Notes: generated from the letters alone by a model not told the origin. A stretch of 56,103 nucleotides of DNA from Rhodococcus tibetensis (GCF_024438035.1 NZ_JANFQF010000031.1:1-56103); one strand, 5' to 3'; positions 43,227 through 51,605 are shown, numbered from the stretch's first letter. Numbers and translations are program-made.

Positions 43227-43919
43227 TCACGGCCCGAAAAGGCTTGCCAATGCACTCGATTCGAGGCCGTCCAGGAGAGTCTGCGCGTCGTCGTACACCT
43301 CTTTCGCGCCGGCCTCGGCCAGCTCGCCGCGAGAGATGCCGCCGCTGAGCAGGCCGATGAACTGCACTCCGGCTTCGGCAGCGGCCTTCGCATCCCACAC
43401 GGCGTCGCCGACCATCACCGCCGTATCGGGTGACGTGGACGATCGCTCGAGCGCGGTCTTCACCACATCGGGGTCCGGTTTCGCCTGCTCGACATCGCCC
43501 GAGGATGTGGTGTGGGCGATGCAGGAATCGATGTCCAGGACCTCGCGGAGCACCGACAGCTCGTCCTCGGGTGCGGAGGTCGCAAGCACCACCTGAACTC
43601 CGCGACGGTGCAACTCCCGGATCAGGTCACGGGCACCGGCGAGCGGCCGCATCCTCGGCCTCAGATCCAGGTAGTACTGCTTGTGCAGCTCTTTCGCCCG
43701 ATCACCCACCTCGGCGGCAGCGTCACCCAGTAGCGTGTCGAGCAGCAGTTGTGAGTCCAATCCGATGGCACGGTGCACGCGCCACGCGTCGATGTCGTGC
43801 CCCACTTCGGCAAACGCACGTTGCCACGCGTCGACGTGAAGGTAATTCGAATCCACCAGCGTGCCGTCGACGTCGAACAACGCCGCCGTGGTGCCGGACC
43901 GTGACTCGGAAGCTCCCAC
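43227..43919 (-). CDS. HAD-superfamily phosphatase (beta-phosphoglucomutase-like)
   Basis: 230 residues. All four HAD motifs are present: FDVDGTLVDSN (nucleophile and acid Asp), VVLATSAPED (Thr/Ser), the Lys in QAKPDPD, and MVGDAVWDAKAA. The helical cap after motif I indicates subclass I, hydrolysing or transferring phosphate on small phosphorylated substrates. I chose the GTG at 43919 because GAGGAGG lies 6 bases upstream; longer frames add a tail without domain sense. Confidence 0.88.
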   Translation of the reverse strand: MGASESRSGTTAALFDVDGTLVDSNYLHVDAWQRAFAEVGHDIDAWRVHRAIGLDSQLLLDTLLGDAAAEVGDRAKELHKQYYLDLRPRMRPLAGARDLIRELHRRGVQVVLATSAPEDELSVLREVLDIDSCIAHTTSSGDVEQAKPDPDVVKTALERSSTSPDTAVMVGDAVWDAKAAAEAGVQFIGLLSGGISRGELAEAGAKEVYDDAQTLLDGLESSALASLFGP

Positions 43920-43995
43920 GATGAACCTCCTCGAAATCGGGACGTGTGGTCGAGCAAACCACACGGATACCATCGCGGCCAGCCGTAGCGCGCAT

Positions 43996-44022
43996 GGTTT
44001 CGTGGGCTCGGGCGCCGGGTAA
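43996..44022 (+). promoter_or_regulatory. Sigma-F-type promoter candidate before the second SRPBCC gene
   Basis: GGTTT (43996-44000), 16 bases, GGGTAA (44017-44022). It fits the mycobacterial sigma-F pattern of GGTTT and GGGTA with a 16-18 base spacer. The start point would be near 44029, 25 bases before the chosen GTG. Confidence 0.6.
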
Positions 44023-44053
44023 GCGGCTGTCACCGGTGCACCAGTGCGAGGGA

Positions 44054-44500
44054 GTGATTGTCATCAAGGCTCAATGGGATACAACAGCTTCGGTTTCCGC
44101 CGTGTGGTCCGTTCTCGCCAATGGATGGTTGTACCCGTCCTGGGTGGTGGGAGCGTCCCGCATGCGTGCCGTCAACGCCGAGTGGCCCGCGGTGGGCAGT
44201 CAGCTGCACCATTCGGTGGGTGTCTGGCCGGCCCTCATCGACGATTCCACGGAAGTCCTGGAAGCCGAGGAGGAGAAGGAGCTCCGATTGCTGGCCCGAG
44301 CTACACCCGCGACCAAGGCGATCGTGCATCTTCGACTCGAACCGAGGGGCTCCGGCTGCCACATGGTGATGGATGAGAAGGTGGCGACGCCACCGCTGAA
44401 GTGGATTCCGCGGTCGGTACAGGATGTGGCCGTCTACCCCCGCAATCGCGAGTGTCTGCGCCGGCTCGCCTTTCTCGCCGAGCAGACTGCCACACCCTGA
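44054..44500 (+). CDS. SRPBCC-family protein
   Basis: About 148 residues. VIVIKAQWDTTASVSAVWSV, then WLYPSWVVGASRMR, WPAVGSQLHHSVGVWPA and LEPRGSGCHMVMDE follow the helix-grip fold of START/Bet v 1-like ligand-binding proteins. It is distinct in sequence from the SRPBCC protein at 40690. The start is uncertain: GTG at 44054 is preferred from the position of the promoter candidate and of the fold; GTG at 44036 is possible. Ligand unknown. Confidence 0.8.
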   Translation: MIVIKAQWDTTASVSAVWSVLANGWLYPSWVVGASRMRAVNAEWPAVGSQLHHSVGVWPALIDDSTEVLEAEEEKELRLLARATPATKAIVHLRLEPRGSGCHMVMDEKVATPPLKWIPRSVQDVAVYPRNRECLRRLAFLAEQTATP

Positions 44501-44536
44501 CGGGCATGGCGCCGTCGACCGCAAAAGCGCCGGCCG

Positions 44537-44698
44537 TCAACGCGGGACGAGTTCGAAGAATGCGCTGCTTTCGTCGCCGGATCGACATCCCGATCGCGGA
44601 ACGCGAGCGAGAACCGGTCGAAGGGCGGAGAACCACTCGTCCTGCAGGTCGGCCCACTGCCGGATTTTGGTGTGGTCGGTGGCGGTTCGGACGTTCAT
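44537..44698 (-). pseudogene. Possible short gene or remnant
   Basis: A 53-codon frame on the minus strand begins MNVRTATDHTKIRQWAD, and the frame stays open upstream (reading KTVDDPKAV) without a clear start. The N-terminal half looks like genuine coding sequence. The C-terminal half becomes Arg/Pro/Ser-rich and ends early, as if shifted out of frame. No ribosome binding site is convincing. I cannot name a family. Confidence 0.3.
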
Positions 44699-44768
44699 CA
44701 CGGCCTTCGGGTCGTCGACAGTCTTCCTTCCATCCAGGTGCGCGCGCCGGTCATCTACTTCCCGACGG

Positions 44769-45011
44769 TCAACTCATAGCCGGGCCCGCGTCGGCGGCCC
44801 CGGTCATATCTTTGAGAAATTCGTGGCAGCGGCGCGCGCGGTCGGAATCTTCCGCCATCACCTGCTCGAAGAACGACGCGATGTCGTCGCGGCCGGCGTT
44901 CTTCGCGTCTCGTACGTACTGCCCGTAGTCGTGCCCGGCCTTGAGCGAATGGTATTGAACGGACACCAGGTCGTAGCTGACGTCGTCGAAGCCGGTTTCT
45001 CCGGTAGCCAT
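44769..45011 (-). CDS. Small helical (ferritin-like) conserved protein
   Basis: 80 residues, strongly helical, with SYDLVSVQYHSLKAGHDYGQ and FFEQVMAEDSDRARRCHEFL. The spacing of Tyr, His and Glu residues recalls a single hairpin of a ferritin-like four-helix bundle. I do not see complete di-iron motifs, so the name is structural only. GAGGAGA precedes the ATG. It lies 75 bp downstream of the DUF4383 gene on the same strand and is probably co-transcribed with it. Confidence 0.7.
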   Translation of the reverse strand: MATGETGFDDVSYDLVSVQYHSLKAGHDYGQYVRDAKNAGRDDIASFFEQVMAEDSDRARRCHEFLKDMTGAADAGPAMS

Positions 45012-45086
45012 GATGCTCTCCTCAGTTCTCGGTGAAATCCCGCCACCCCGGGTGCGGCGGGCGATCGGTGTCAGCCCGCGGCAGGG

Positions 45087-45560
45087 TTACCGCGGGGGGA
45101 CCGCGGTGGTGTGCCCGGTCGACCTCAGACGGGGAGTCAGAAGGCCGAGCGCGACCATCCCGACACCCAGGGCGAAGTGCAGCCAGTTGTCCGCGGTGTT
45201 CACGGGGACGAAGTTGGCCGAGCTGTCTTGGTCGATCAGGAGGCCGTAGATCCACAGGACGAGGTAGATGACGCCGCCGCCGACGAGGAAGGCCTTCGCC
45301 GTGTTGATTGCGCGTGCCATGGCAATGCCGGCGATGCCGAACAGCAGGTGCACGATGTTGTGCAGAATCGACACCTCGAAGATACCCAGAAGCTTGGCCT
45401 CGGACTCGTGGCCGGCGGCAGACATCATGTCGTAGTCGGTGGTCACGCCGGGGATGAACCCGAGAATGCCCACCAACAGGAATACCGCTCCGACCACCAG
45501 CGCCGCGATCTGTACCGGTGTGGCGGTCATAGAGCCGCGGGTTGAGCTCGGTCGTGTCAT
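45087..45560 (-). CDS. DUF4383 four-helix membrane protein
   Basis: 157 residues with four membrane segments: IAALVVGAVFLLVGILGFIP, ILHNIVHLLFGIAGIAMA, AFLVGGGVIYLVLWIYGLLI and WLHFALGVGMVALGLL. The HNIVHLLFG and DNWLHFALG signatures define DUF4383. The function is unknown, though members are widespread beside actinobacterial stress genes. The ATG at 45560 follows AGGAG. A second Met ten residues in is an alternative start. Confidence 0.85.
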   Translation of the reverse strand: MTRPSSTRGSMTATPVQIAALVVGAVFLLVGILGFIPGVTTDYDMMSAAGHESEAKLLGIFEVSILHNIVHLLFGIAGIAMARAINTAKAFLVGGGVIYLVLWIYGLLIDQDSSANFVPVNTADNWLHFALGVGMVALGLLTPRLRSTGHTTAVPPR

Positions 45561-45598
45561 CGCCCTACTCCTTCTGGTCGTAACAGGTACTGCGCGGA

Positions 45599-45624
45599 CT
45601 ACCCGCCGTGTACCTCGCGGACAC
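45599..45624 (-). promoter_or_regulatory. Weak sigma-B-type promoter candidate before DUF4383
   Basis: On the minus strand GTGT (45624-45621), 16 bases, GGGTAG (45604-45599). It fits the relaxed GNNT/GGGTA pattern only. The start point near 45592 leaves a leader of about 30 bases. Confidence 0.35.
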
Positions 45625-45766
45625 AACCTCAAACAGGGAACTCGGCCCGATTTTGCGGCGTCCCCGGCCACGACGAGAGCGGGTGACCGTCGCCGCCGCA
45701 AACCCTGCAGACCCGTGAGTATGGGGTTTACGCTGTAGTCCAATAGTGTCGACCGTGGAGTTGGAC

Positions 45767-47530
45767 ATGACGGCAACTGGTGTGCGCTCGATCGAAGCTC
45801 GCAGGCCCTATCCGCCGCGTTATCGCCGCAAGGGGTCGTTCATCTACGACATGATCTCGACGACAGACCCCAAGACGCTGGGTCTGATGTACCTGGTCAC
45901 AGCGTTCGGGTTCTTCCTCGCCGGCGGATTGATGGCGATGCTCATTCGCGCCGAACTCGCAGTGCCGGGCCTGCAGTTCTTGTCGAACGAGCAGTACAAC
46001 CAGCTGTTCACGATGCACGGCACGATCATGCTGCTGCTGTACGCGACCCCGATCGTGTTCGGCTTCGCCAACTACATCCTGCCGCTGCAGATCGGCGCCC
46101 CCGATGTGGCCTTTCCCCGACTGAATGCCTTCTCGTACTGGGCGTTTCTGTTCGGCGGGCTCATCGCGTTCGCAGGGTTCATCACTCCCGGTGGCGCCGC
46201 GGACTTCGGCTGGACCGCGTATTCACCGTTGACCTCGGCCATCCATTCTCCCGGGCTCGGAGCGGACCTGTGGATTCTGGGCCTCGCCCTGTCCGGGCTC
46301 GGTACCATCCTCGGCGGCGTCAACATGATCACCACCGTGATCTGCCTGCGCTGCCCCGGCATGACCATGTTCCGCATGCCGATCTTCACGTGGAACATCT
46401 TCATTACCAGCATCCTTGTGCTGCTTGCCTTCCCGATCCTCACCGCCGCGCTCATGGGGCTGGCGGCTGACCGGCATCTCGGATCTCATGTGTTCGACCC
46501 GGCCACAGGCGGCACGATCTTGTGGCAGCACCTGTTCTGGTTCTTCGGGCACCCCGAGGTGTACATCATCGCGCTACCGTTCTTCGGCATCGTGACCGAA
46601 ATCTTCCCCGTCTTCAGCCGCAAGCCGATCTTCGGGTACAACGGACTGGTTTTCGCGACCATGGCCATCGCTGCCCTGTCGATCGCGGTGTGGGCGCACC
46701 ACATGTACGCCACCGGCGCGGTGCTGCTGCCGTTCTTCGCATTCATGACGTTCCTGATCGCGGTGCCGACCGGGGTGAAGTTCTTCAACTGGATCGGCAC
46801 CATGTGGAGGGGACAGTTGACGTTCGAGTCGCCGATGCTGTTCGCCGTCGGGTTCATCATCACCTTCCTCTTCGGTGGCCTCTCCGGCGTCATCCTCGCC
46901 AGCCCGCCGCTCGACTTCCACGTCACCGACAGCTACTTCGTGGTAGCGCACTTCCACTACGTGCTGTTCGGCACCATCGTGTTCGCCACCTACGCCGGAA
47001 TCTACTTCTGGTTCCCGAAGATGACCGGGCGGATGATGGACGAACGCCTCGGCAAATGGCACTTCTGGACCACGTTCATCGGCTTCCACGGCACGTTCCT
47101 CGTGCAGCACTGGCTCGGGGCCGAAGGTATGCCCCGGCGGTATGCCGACTACTTGCCGTCGGACGGGTTCACCATGCTGAACACAATCTCCACGGTCTTC
47201 GCGTTCGTCCTGGGCATCTCCACGTTGCCGTTCTTGTGGAACGTCTTCAAGAGCTACCGGTACGGCGAGGTCGTCACCGTCGACGACCCGTGGGGGTACG
47301 GCAACTCGCTCGAGTGGGCCACCACCTGCCCGCCCCCGCGACACAACTTCACCGAGATTCCGCGCGTCCGATCCGAGCGTCCCGCGTTCGAGCTGCACTA
47401 CCCGCACATGGTCGAGACGATGCGCGCCGAAGCGCACATCGGCCCGGGGGGCCACAAGCAGACGGCCGTGGACGTCGAAGACACCGCCCAGCGCTCGGCC
47501 GAACCCGGAGGGCCGGCAGGGGACCGGTGA
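45767..47530 (+). CDS. ctaD: Cytochrome c oxidase subunit I
   Basis: 587 residues with about twelve membrane helices. The conserved haem and copper ligands are visible: the low-spin haem His in [22 protein letters not shown] with the Cu-B His and cross-linked Tyr, the Cu-B pair in WAHHMYATG, and the haem a3/haem a histidines in [10 protein letters not shown]. It is the catalytic subunit of the aa3 oxidase, reducing oxygen at the cytoplasmic membrane. The ATG at 45767 has GTGGAG upstream; a GTG at 45746 in frame is the alternative. No ctaC, ctaE or qcr genes adjoin, so this is a stand-alone, probably paralogous copy. Confidence 0.95.
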   Translation: MTATGVRSIEARRPYPPRYRRKGSFIYDMISTTDPKTLGLMYLVTAFGFFLAGGLMAMLIRAELAVPGLQFLSNEQYNQLFTMHGTIMLLLYATPIVFGFANYILPLQIGAPDVAFPRLNAFSYWAFLFGGLIAFAGFITPGGAADFGWTAYSPLTSAIHSPGLGADLWILGLALSGLGTILGGVNMITTVICLRCPGMTMFRMPIFTWNIFITSILVLLAFPILTAALMGLAADRHLGSHVFDPATGGTILWQHLFWFFGHPEVYIIALPFFGIVTEIFPVFSRKPIFGYNGLVFATMAIAALSIAVWAHHMYATGAVLLPFFAFMTFLIAVPTGVKFFNWIGTMWRGQLTFESPMLFAVGFIITFLFGGLSGVILASPPLDFHVTDSYFVVAHFHYVLFGTIVFATYAGIYFWFPKMTGRMMDERLGKWHFWTTFIGFHGTFLVQHWLGAEGMPRRYADYLPSDGFTMLNTISTVFAFVLGISTLPFLWNVFKSYRYGEVVTVDDPWGYGNSLEWATTCPPPRHNFTEIPRVRSERPAFELHYPHMVETMRAEAHIGPGGHKQTAVDVEDTAQRSAEPGGPAGDR

Positions 47531-47537
47531 GGCACCG

Positions 47538-47589
47538 CCGCCCCATCGATAGGGGCGGTCAGATCGGACGGGCACCACCCGAGGGTGGT
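47538..47589 (+). terminator. Tandem hairpins after ctaD
   Basis: CCGCCCC (47538-47544) pairs with GGGGCGG (47552-47558), and ACCACCC (47574-47580) pairs with GGGTGGT (47583-47589). Both follow the ctaD stop within 60 bp. Neither has a U-tract; the first is the likelier terminator because the second has only a two-base loop. Confidence 0.55.
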
Positions 47590-47721
47590 CGTGCAGATAG
47601 ACGGTGTCCGCGCCTTGCCGCCCGTCCATCGTCACCGAGAGCCCGGGTCAGCTGCACGTCGTCCTTCGAGAGGGCAGTCGATTGCACTTCGCCAAGCCCG
47701 ACGGGCACGAGAACCGCTGCG

Positions 47722-48150
47722 TCACCCCTGCCCGCGGGCATCTACCAACTCGAGAGCCTCCCGGACGGAGTCGCACGTGGGAATCATCGTGTGGAGACCG
47801 GTGGCCTGGATGGGACGCAGCACCGCGCGGTTCCCGGCGAGTGCCCAGGTCATGTGCCGTTGCCGCGCGGACTCGGCGAACGTCGAGAGTACCGACAGCG
47901 CTGAGGTTCCGACGAAGTCGACGCCGGTCATGTCGATGACGAGTGCGGCACCGTCCTGCGCCAGGTCGGCCAACGCCAATGCGAACGATGGCGCGGCGAG
48001 CACGTCGAGGTCACCAGATATTCGGCTGATCGTGGCGTCCCCGGGCGCGGTGGCTTCGACAGCGACTCCGATTTCATGATCGAGGGTGAGACCGGGTGCC
48101 TGGTCGCAGTGCGGTGCGGCCACCGCGCTGATGCTGCGTGATGATTTCAT
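47722..48150 (-). CDS. STAS-domain anti-sigma factor antagonist
   Basis: 142 residues. The SpoIIAA/RsbV-type STAS fold is seen in ATISRISGDLDVLAAPSF, LVIDMTGVDFVGTSALSVL and WALAGNRAVLRPIQATGL. The Thr-Ser pair in FVGTSAL is where these proteins are phosphorylated by their kinase; unphosphorylated protein releases the sigma factor by binding the anti-sigma factor. GGAGGG precedes the ATG. It is divergent from a kinase-like gene, a typical partner, across 174 bp. Confidence 0.88.
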   Translation of the reverse strand: MKSSRSISAVAAPHCDQAPGLTLDHEIGVAVEATAPGDATISRISGDLDVLAAPSFALALADLAQDGAALVIDMTGVDFVGTSALSVLSTFAESARQRHMTWALAGNRAVLRPIQATGLHTMIPTCDSVREALELVDARGQG

Positions 48151-48254
48151 GACCCTCCGATCGCACGCAATCTATGGGTGTCCGTGCGCGTCTGCGGCTG
48201 CCTTCTCAACCACGCGCGATCAACCCTACGTCCACTCCCCGCGCGCTTTCAACC

Positions 48255-48280
48255 GATTGACGGCTCCGATCGCTGGGTAC
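48255..48280 (+). promoter_or_regulatory. Sigma-B/F-type promoter candidate before the anti-sigma-like gene
   Basis: GATT (48255-48258), 16 bases, GGGTAC (48275-48280), the same spacing and almost the same boxes as at 41186-41212. The start point near 48287 gives a leader of about 38 bases carrying GTGGAG. Confidence 0.55.
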
Positions 48281-48324
48281 GCTGCGCGAAGATCAACACA
48301 CCTTGATCGAAACGTGGAGTGCAG

Positions 48325-48759
48325 ATGGCCGAGATCGGCGAATTCGGGAAGCTTCGAGCAACGCCGGGTTCGCTTGTCGAGCTACGGGTGACGGCCGAGT
48401 TCGATCAGCTTCCTGTCATCAGGGCGGTAGCCGAAACCCTTGCCGCTCTCGCGAATTTCGGTGCCGACGAGGTGGCGGACATCAAGCTCGCTGCCGACGA
48501 GATCGCCTCCGAATTGATCGGCGCCGTAGTCTCCGATGTCGACTATGTGACCCTCTCCTTTGTGACCTCGGATTCCGCACTCGCCGTCACGGTTGCGGCG
48601 CGGATTGCGGCCGGGCATGTACCGGACCGCGGCGCCTTCGGCTGGCACGTCCTGGAGACGGTGACCGACAGCGTGACGGTCACCGAGAGCGCGTCCGATT
48701 CGGCGCTGCCGGGACAACAGGTGTCCGTCGAATTCGTCAAACACCGCACCGCACAATAA
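48325..48759 (+). CDS. RsbW-like ATPase fold protein with degenerate kinase motifs
   Basis: 144 residues laid out like anti-sigma kinases: LRVTAEFDQLPVIRAVAETL, then ADEVADIKLAADEIASELIG in place of the N-box helix, and GAFGWHVLETVTDSVTV in place of the second glycine box. The N-box Asn that coordinates magnesium and ATP is not present (ASELIG where active kinases have a TNAIEH-like sequence), and the glycine box is poor. It may bind a sigma factor or the STAS protein without phosphorylating. The ATG at 48325 is preferred over the GTG two codons earlier because GGAG lies 6 bases upstream. Confidence 0.72.
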   Translation: MAEIGEFGKLRATPGSLVELRVTAEFDQLPVIRAVAETLAALANFGADEVADIKLAADEIASELIGAVVSDVDYVTLSFVTSDSALAVTVAARIAAGHVPDRGAFGWHVLETVTDSVTVTESASDSALPGQQVSVEFVKHRTAQ

Positions 48760-48795
48760 GCCCCGCGCCGCCAGTACCCAGGTGGGGAAGTCCTC

Positions 48796-48820
48796 GTGTG
48801 GACGGGACGCGGTCGGGTAC
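48796..48820 (+). promoter_or_regulatory. Sigma-B-type promoter candidate before DUF6480
   Basis: GTGT (48796-48799), 15 bases, GGGTAC (48815-48820). The -10 element is perfect and the -35 is only a GNNT match. The start point near 48827 leaves about 58 bases of leader. Confidence 0.45.
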
Positions 48821-48884
48821 TCGGCCAGGGTAATGCTCGGCTCGTACTGTGCGAGCCCGAACCAGGACAGGGAGGTTCGCTGCC

Positions 48885-49133
48885 ATGACCGCTCAACCCC
48901 CGGATCCGGACCCGGCAAACACCCCCGATCTCGAATCGGGGGGAGGCCTCAGCCCCGGTTCCACGCCACCCGAGGCGGCGCAGACGTCGGGGACCTCGTT
49001 CTCCGAGCCCCGGACCGGCAAGCATTTTCCGCCCACTGGCATCGCGACAATGGTGGCAGTCGGTGCGATCGCCGTTGTGTTCCTGGCGATCGCGGTCCTG
49101 CTGATTCTCGACCTCGCGGGCGTGTTCGACTGA
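48885..49133 (+). CDS. DUF6480 small membrane protein
   Basis: 82 residues. The N-terminal half is Pro/Gly/Ser-rich (MTAQPPDPDPANTPDLESGG), as in DUF6480 proteins. A single C-terminal membrane helix follows (IATMVAVGAIAVVFLAIAVL), with only a few residues after it. Function unknown. GGGAGG precedes the ATG at good spacing. Confidence 0.8.
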   Translation: MTAQPPDPDPANTPDLESGGGLSPGSTPPEAAQTSGTSFSEPRTGKHFPPTGIATMVAVGAIAVVFLAIAVLLILDLAGVFD

Positions 49134-49151
49134 GCCCGAACGAAACCCGCA

Positions 49152-49301
49152 TCAGCTGGGGTCGTCGTCCTCGCCCTCGGCCTGATCCGGTTGGTGCGTG
49201 CCGGAAAGCAGATTCTCCGGGTCCGAATCGGGGTCTTCTGCCGGATCGTAGGGCTTCTCGGACTCACTGTTCGTGCCTGGAGTCTGCGCGTCTTTCGTCA
49301 T
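49152..49301 (-). CDS. Very acidic 49-residue protein
   Basis: A short minus-strand gene beginning MTKDAQTPGTNSESEKPYDP and ending EGEDDDPS. Nearly a third of its residues are Asp or Glu, and there is no hydrophobic segment. AAAGGA lies upstream at a rather long distance. It sits 52 bp after the SDR gene on the same strand. The strongly biased, non-Arg-rich composition argues that it is real rather than a GC-rich shadow. Confidence 0.55.
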   Translation of the reverse strand: MTKDAQTPGTNSESEKPYDPAEDPDSDPENLLSGTHQPDQAEGEDDDPS

Positions 49302-49353
49302 GGCAGGTACTCGATCCTTTCATTGTCTCGCATGGCGTCGTTGTCTCGCAGGT

Positions 49354-50418
49354 TCACGGCCGCTGCCCGATTCCGGTCGCGAGTTCCCGGAGCCGGCCAC
49401 CGACCGTGTCACCCTGCAGTGGTGGCGTGGGCATTCCGGCACCGTCACGCAATCCGCCGAGAAATTCCTCGAGGGTTTCCCGGGGCGTAAGTCGCGGCTG
49501 CCACCCCAGCTCCGTCCGAGCTCGGGTGGTGTCCATGATCGGCAGGTGCAGGACGGTGTCGAGGAGGCCCGGCGACGCGGGGACCGCGTGTGCGTGCCAC
49601 GCTGCCCACAGGGCACCACGGATCGCGGGCCGCGGAATGGATACTTGACGCGCGCCGAGGAGTTCGGCGAGAAATGCGCTGTCGACCGGCGGGTCGGCTG
49701 CGATGTTGAAGGCACCGCGCACCGGTCTGAGCACCGCCCGGACGAACGCCGCAGCCACGTCGGTGGAGTGCAGAATCTGCGCCCGCAGATCTTCGACCGC
49801 GGGAACGGCCGGGATGAGTCCGGCCCGGACCAGCCGCCCGGCGAGCAACGGCCCGACGAACAACCGGCGCTGCGCGGTAGCCGATTCACGTTTGAAGATA
49901 AAGCCGGGGCGCATCCGCACCACCCGCATGTCCGGGTTACGGAGCTCGTACGTGTCCAGCCACCGCTCCAGATATGCCTTCTCCCGCGGGTATGCGGCGC
50001 CGGGCCAGCCGTGAGTGGGCCAGTCTTCCGTGACCGCGGTGTCGGAGGGCCCCGGCGAATACGCCGCGACCGAAGAGGCGTACACGAGGGCCGGTACCCG
50101 TTCCTCTGCCGCGGCCTCGAATACGCGGATGGCACCCAGGACGTTGTTCATCCAGGTGACGTCCGGCTTGCGAGTGGGCTGGAACAACCAGGCTAGGTGG
50201 ACGACGGCGTCTGCGCCGCGCACGAGGGGCCGGAAGTCGTCGACGCTGGAATCCGCGAACATCAACCGTGTCTTCGAGCAGGTCCAGTCGGTGTGGCGGC
50301 GCGCCACTCCGACGATCTCCCTGACCGCGGGTTCCCCGCTCAACGCTTCGACGATGCTCGTCCCGACATTGCCAGTTGCCCCGACGACGACGACTTTCAG
50401 GCCCTGATCCTCGCTCAT
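49354..50418 (-). CDS. Extended SDR / NAD-dependent epimerase-type protein (copy A)
   Basis: 354 residues. NAD-binding GATGNVG at the N-terminus, GADAVVHLAWLFQPT, and the catalytic Tyr-x3-Lys in YPREKAYLE. The C-terminal domain carries the family's LGWQPRLTPRETLEEF ending. Extended SDRs act on nucleotide sugars, on steroid-like or on flavonoid-like substrates; the substrate here is unknown. It is a paralogue of the gene directly upstream. The ATG at 50418 has no Shine-Dalgarno sequence, and a GGGTAT promoter candidate lies just before it. Confidence 0.85.
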   Translation of the reverse strand: MSEDQGLKVVVVGATGNVGTSIVEALSGEPAVREIVGVARRHTDWTCSKTRLMFADSSVDDFRPLVRGADAVVHLAWLFQPTRKPDVTWMNNVLGAIRVFEAAAEERVPALVYASSVAAYSPGPSDTAVTEDWPTHGWPGAAYPREKAYLERWLDTYELRNPDMRVVRMRPGFIFKRESATAQRRLFVGPLLAGRLVRAGLIPAVPAVEDLRAQILHSTDVAAAFVRAVLRPVRGAFNIAADPPVDSAFLAELLGARQVSIPRPAIRGALWAAWHAHAVPASPGLLDTVLHLPIMDTTRARTELGWQPRLTPRETLEEFLGGLRDGAGMPTPPLQGDTVGGRLRELATGIGQRP

Positions 50419-50427
50419 GGCAGCCGA

Positions 50428-50453
50428 ATACCCACCGGGCGTACTCGTAATCC
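50428..50453 (-). promoter_or_regulatory. Sigma-B/F-type promoter candidate before SDR copy A
   Basis: On the minus strand GGATT (50453-50449), 15 bases, GGGTAT (50433-50428). The start point would be about three bases before the ATG at 50418, again leaderless. It sits immediately after the stop of the upstream paralogue. Confidence 0.5.
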
Positions 50454-50457
50454 GGGG

Positions 50458-51480
50458 TCACCGGGTCCCGTCGAAGGGCGAGCGGCGACGCAGCACCGGA
50501 CTGTCCCCGGCGTCGCCGCCGATGAAACCGCGTACCGCCTCGTCGAGAGTTTCCTGCGCGGAATACCGGGGTTCCCAGTGGAGTTCGCGGCGAGCCCGAG
50601 CCGAATCGAGCAGGGGAACCGAGTATGCCAGATCGATCCAGCCGCGGTGGATGGGTTGCGCGTGTACTCGCCAGGTGGCGTCGATCAGAAGCGCCAGCAG
50701 GGAGCGCGGGACGTGAACGGGGCGGGCATGCAGTGCCGCACCGAATTCCTCCGTGCCCAGTGGGGGATCGACCGACAGGTTGTAGGCACCGGTGGCACGC
50801 TCGAACACAATTTTGGTGAGTGCGTCCGCGACATCGTCCGCATGCACGGCCGGGATTGCCAGCGAGCGGTCCAACGGGAGGAGGGGAAGGAACTTCAGGA
50901 CGCCCGCCGGAATGCCGCGGGGCAGTGTGTAGCGCCCGAGTTCACTACCTGCTGCCTGCTGGCCGATGAATCCCGGCCGCACCCGAGCGACGACCACCGA
51001 CGAGTCCTCCTCGAAGGCGTCGAGGCCCGCCTCGGCGGCCGCCTTGTCGACGCTGTACACCGAACCCTGCACACCTTCGCGGGGCGCGGACTCGTCGACC
51101 GTCCGTCCCCGGGCTGGGGAGTACACCGCACCGGACGACATATGGACCAGGTGTGCCACACCGGCCGCCTCGGCTGCGGTCGCCACGGCGAGGGTGCCGT
51201 CCACGCCCACGCGTCGCAGATAGTTCCGGTCGTGAGTGGGCTGGAACGCCCACACGAGGTGGATCACCGCATCGGCTCCCTCGAAGACCGGCCGCAACAG
51301 GTTGACCGCATCGGGGTGGGCGACGTCGATCGCGTGCCACTGGAGTCCGTCGTACGGTGGGACCTGGGCGGGGGGTCGTCGTGCGACACCGACCAGCTCG
51401 TGATCCTCGGATCCGGCCCGGAGCCGGTGGAGCAGCGCTGTACCGACGTTGCCGGTCGCCCCCGTGATGATCAGCCGCAT
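50458..51480 (-). CDS. Extended SDR / NAD-dependent epimerase-type protein (copy B)
   Basis: 340 residues starting MRLIITGATGNVGTALLHRL. It shows the same plan as copy A: GADAVIHLVWAFQPT, MSSGAVYSP, Tyr-x3-Lys in YSVDKAAAE, and a C-terminal ELHWEPRYSAQETLDE. Copies A and B differ enough to have diverged long ago. Start at 51480 because AAGG lies upstream and MRLIITG is the normal beginning; longer frames add an Arg-rich tail. Confidence 0.85.
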   Translation of the reverse strand: MRLIITGATGNVGTALLHRLRAGSEDHELVGVARRPPAQVPPYDGLQWHAIDVAHPDAVNLLRPVFEGADAVIHLVWAFQPTHDRNYLRRVGVDGTLAVATAAEAAGVAHLVHMSSGAVYSPARGRTVDESAPREGVQGSVYSVDKAAAEAGLDAFEEDSSVVVARVRPGFIGQQAAGSELGRYTLPRGIPAGVLKFLPLLPLDRSLAIPAVHADDVADALTKIVFERATGAYNLSVDPPLGTEEFGAALHARPVHVPRSLLALLIDATWRVHAQPIHRGWIDLAYSVPLLDSARARRELHWEPRYSAQETLDEAVRGFIGGDAGDSPVLRRRSPFDGTR

Positions 51481-51573
51481 CGCTGTGCCTTTCCGTCTCC
51501 GAGTCCATTCGACACGATGTGATGCCATACCGGCTCATCGCCGCGGCGCTTGTCGGCGCACGGCCACGCAGCC

Positions 51574-51605
51574 GCAGGCCCCGCGCCTTGCGGCCCGGGG
51601 CCTGC
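51574..51605 (-). terminator. csbD terminator hairpin
   Basis: A perfect 9-bp stem, GCAGGCCCC (51574-51582) with GGGGCCTGC (51597-51605), 17 bp beyond the CsbD stop. CsbD thus has its own promoter and terminator. Confidence 0.65.

Noticed and set aside
46574..47635. 353-codon minus-strand frame opposite ctaD
   Set aside because: It is rich in His, Glu and Arg with no domain and is antisense to a clearly real oxidase gene.
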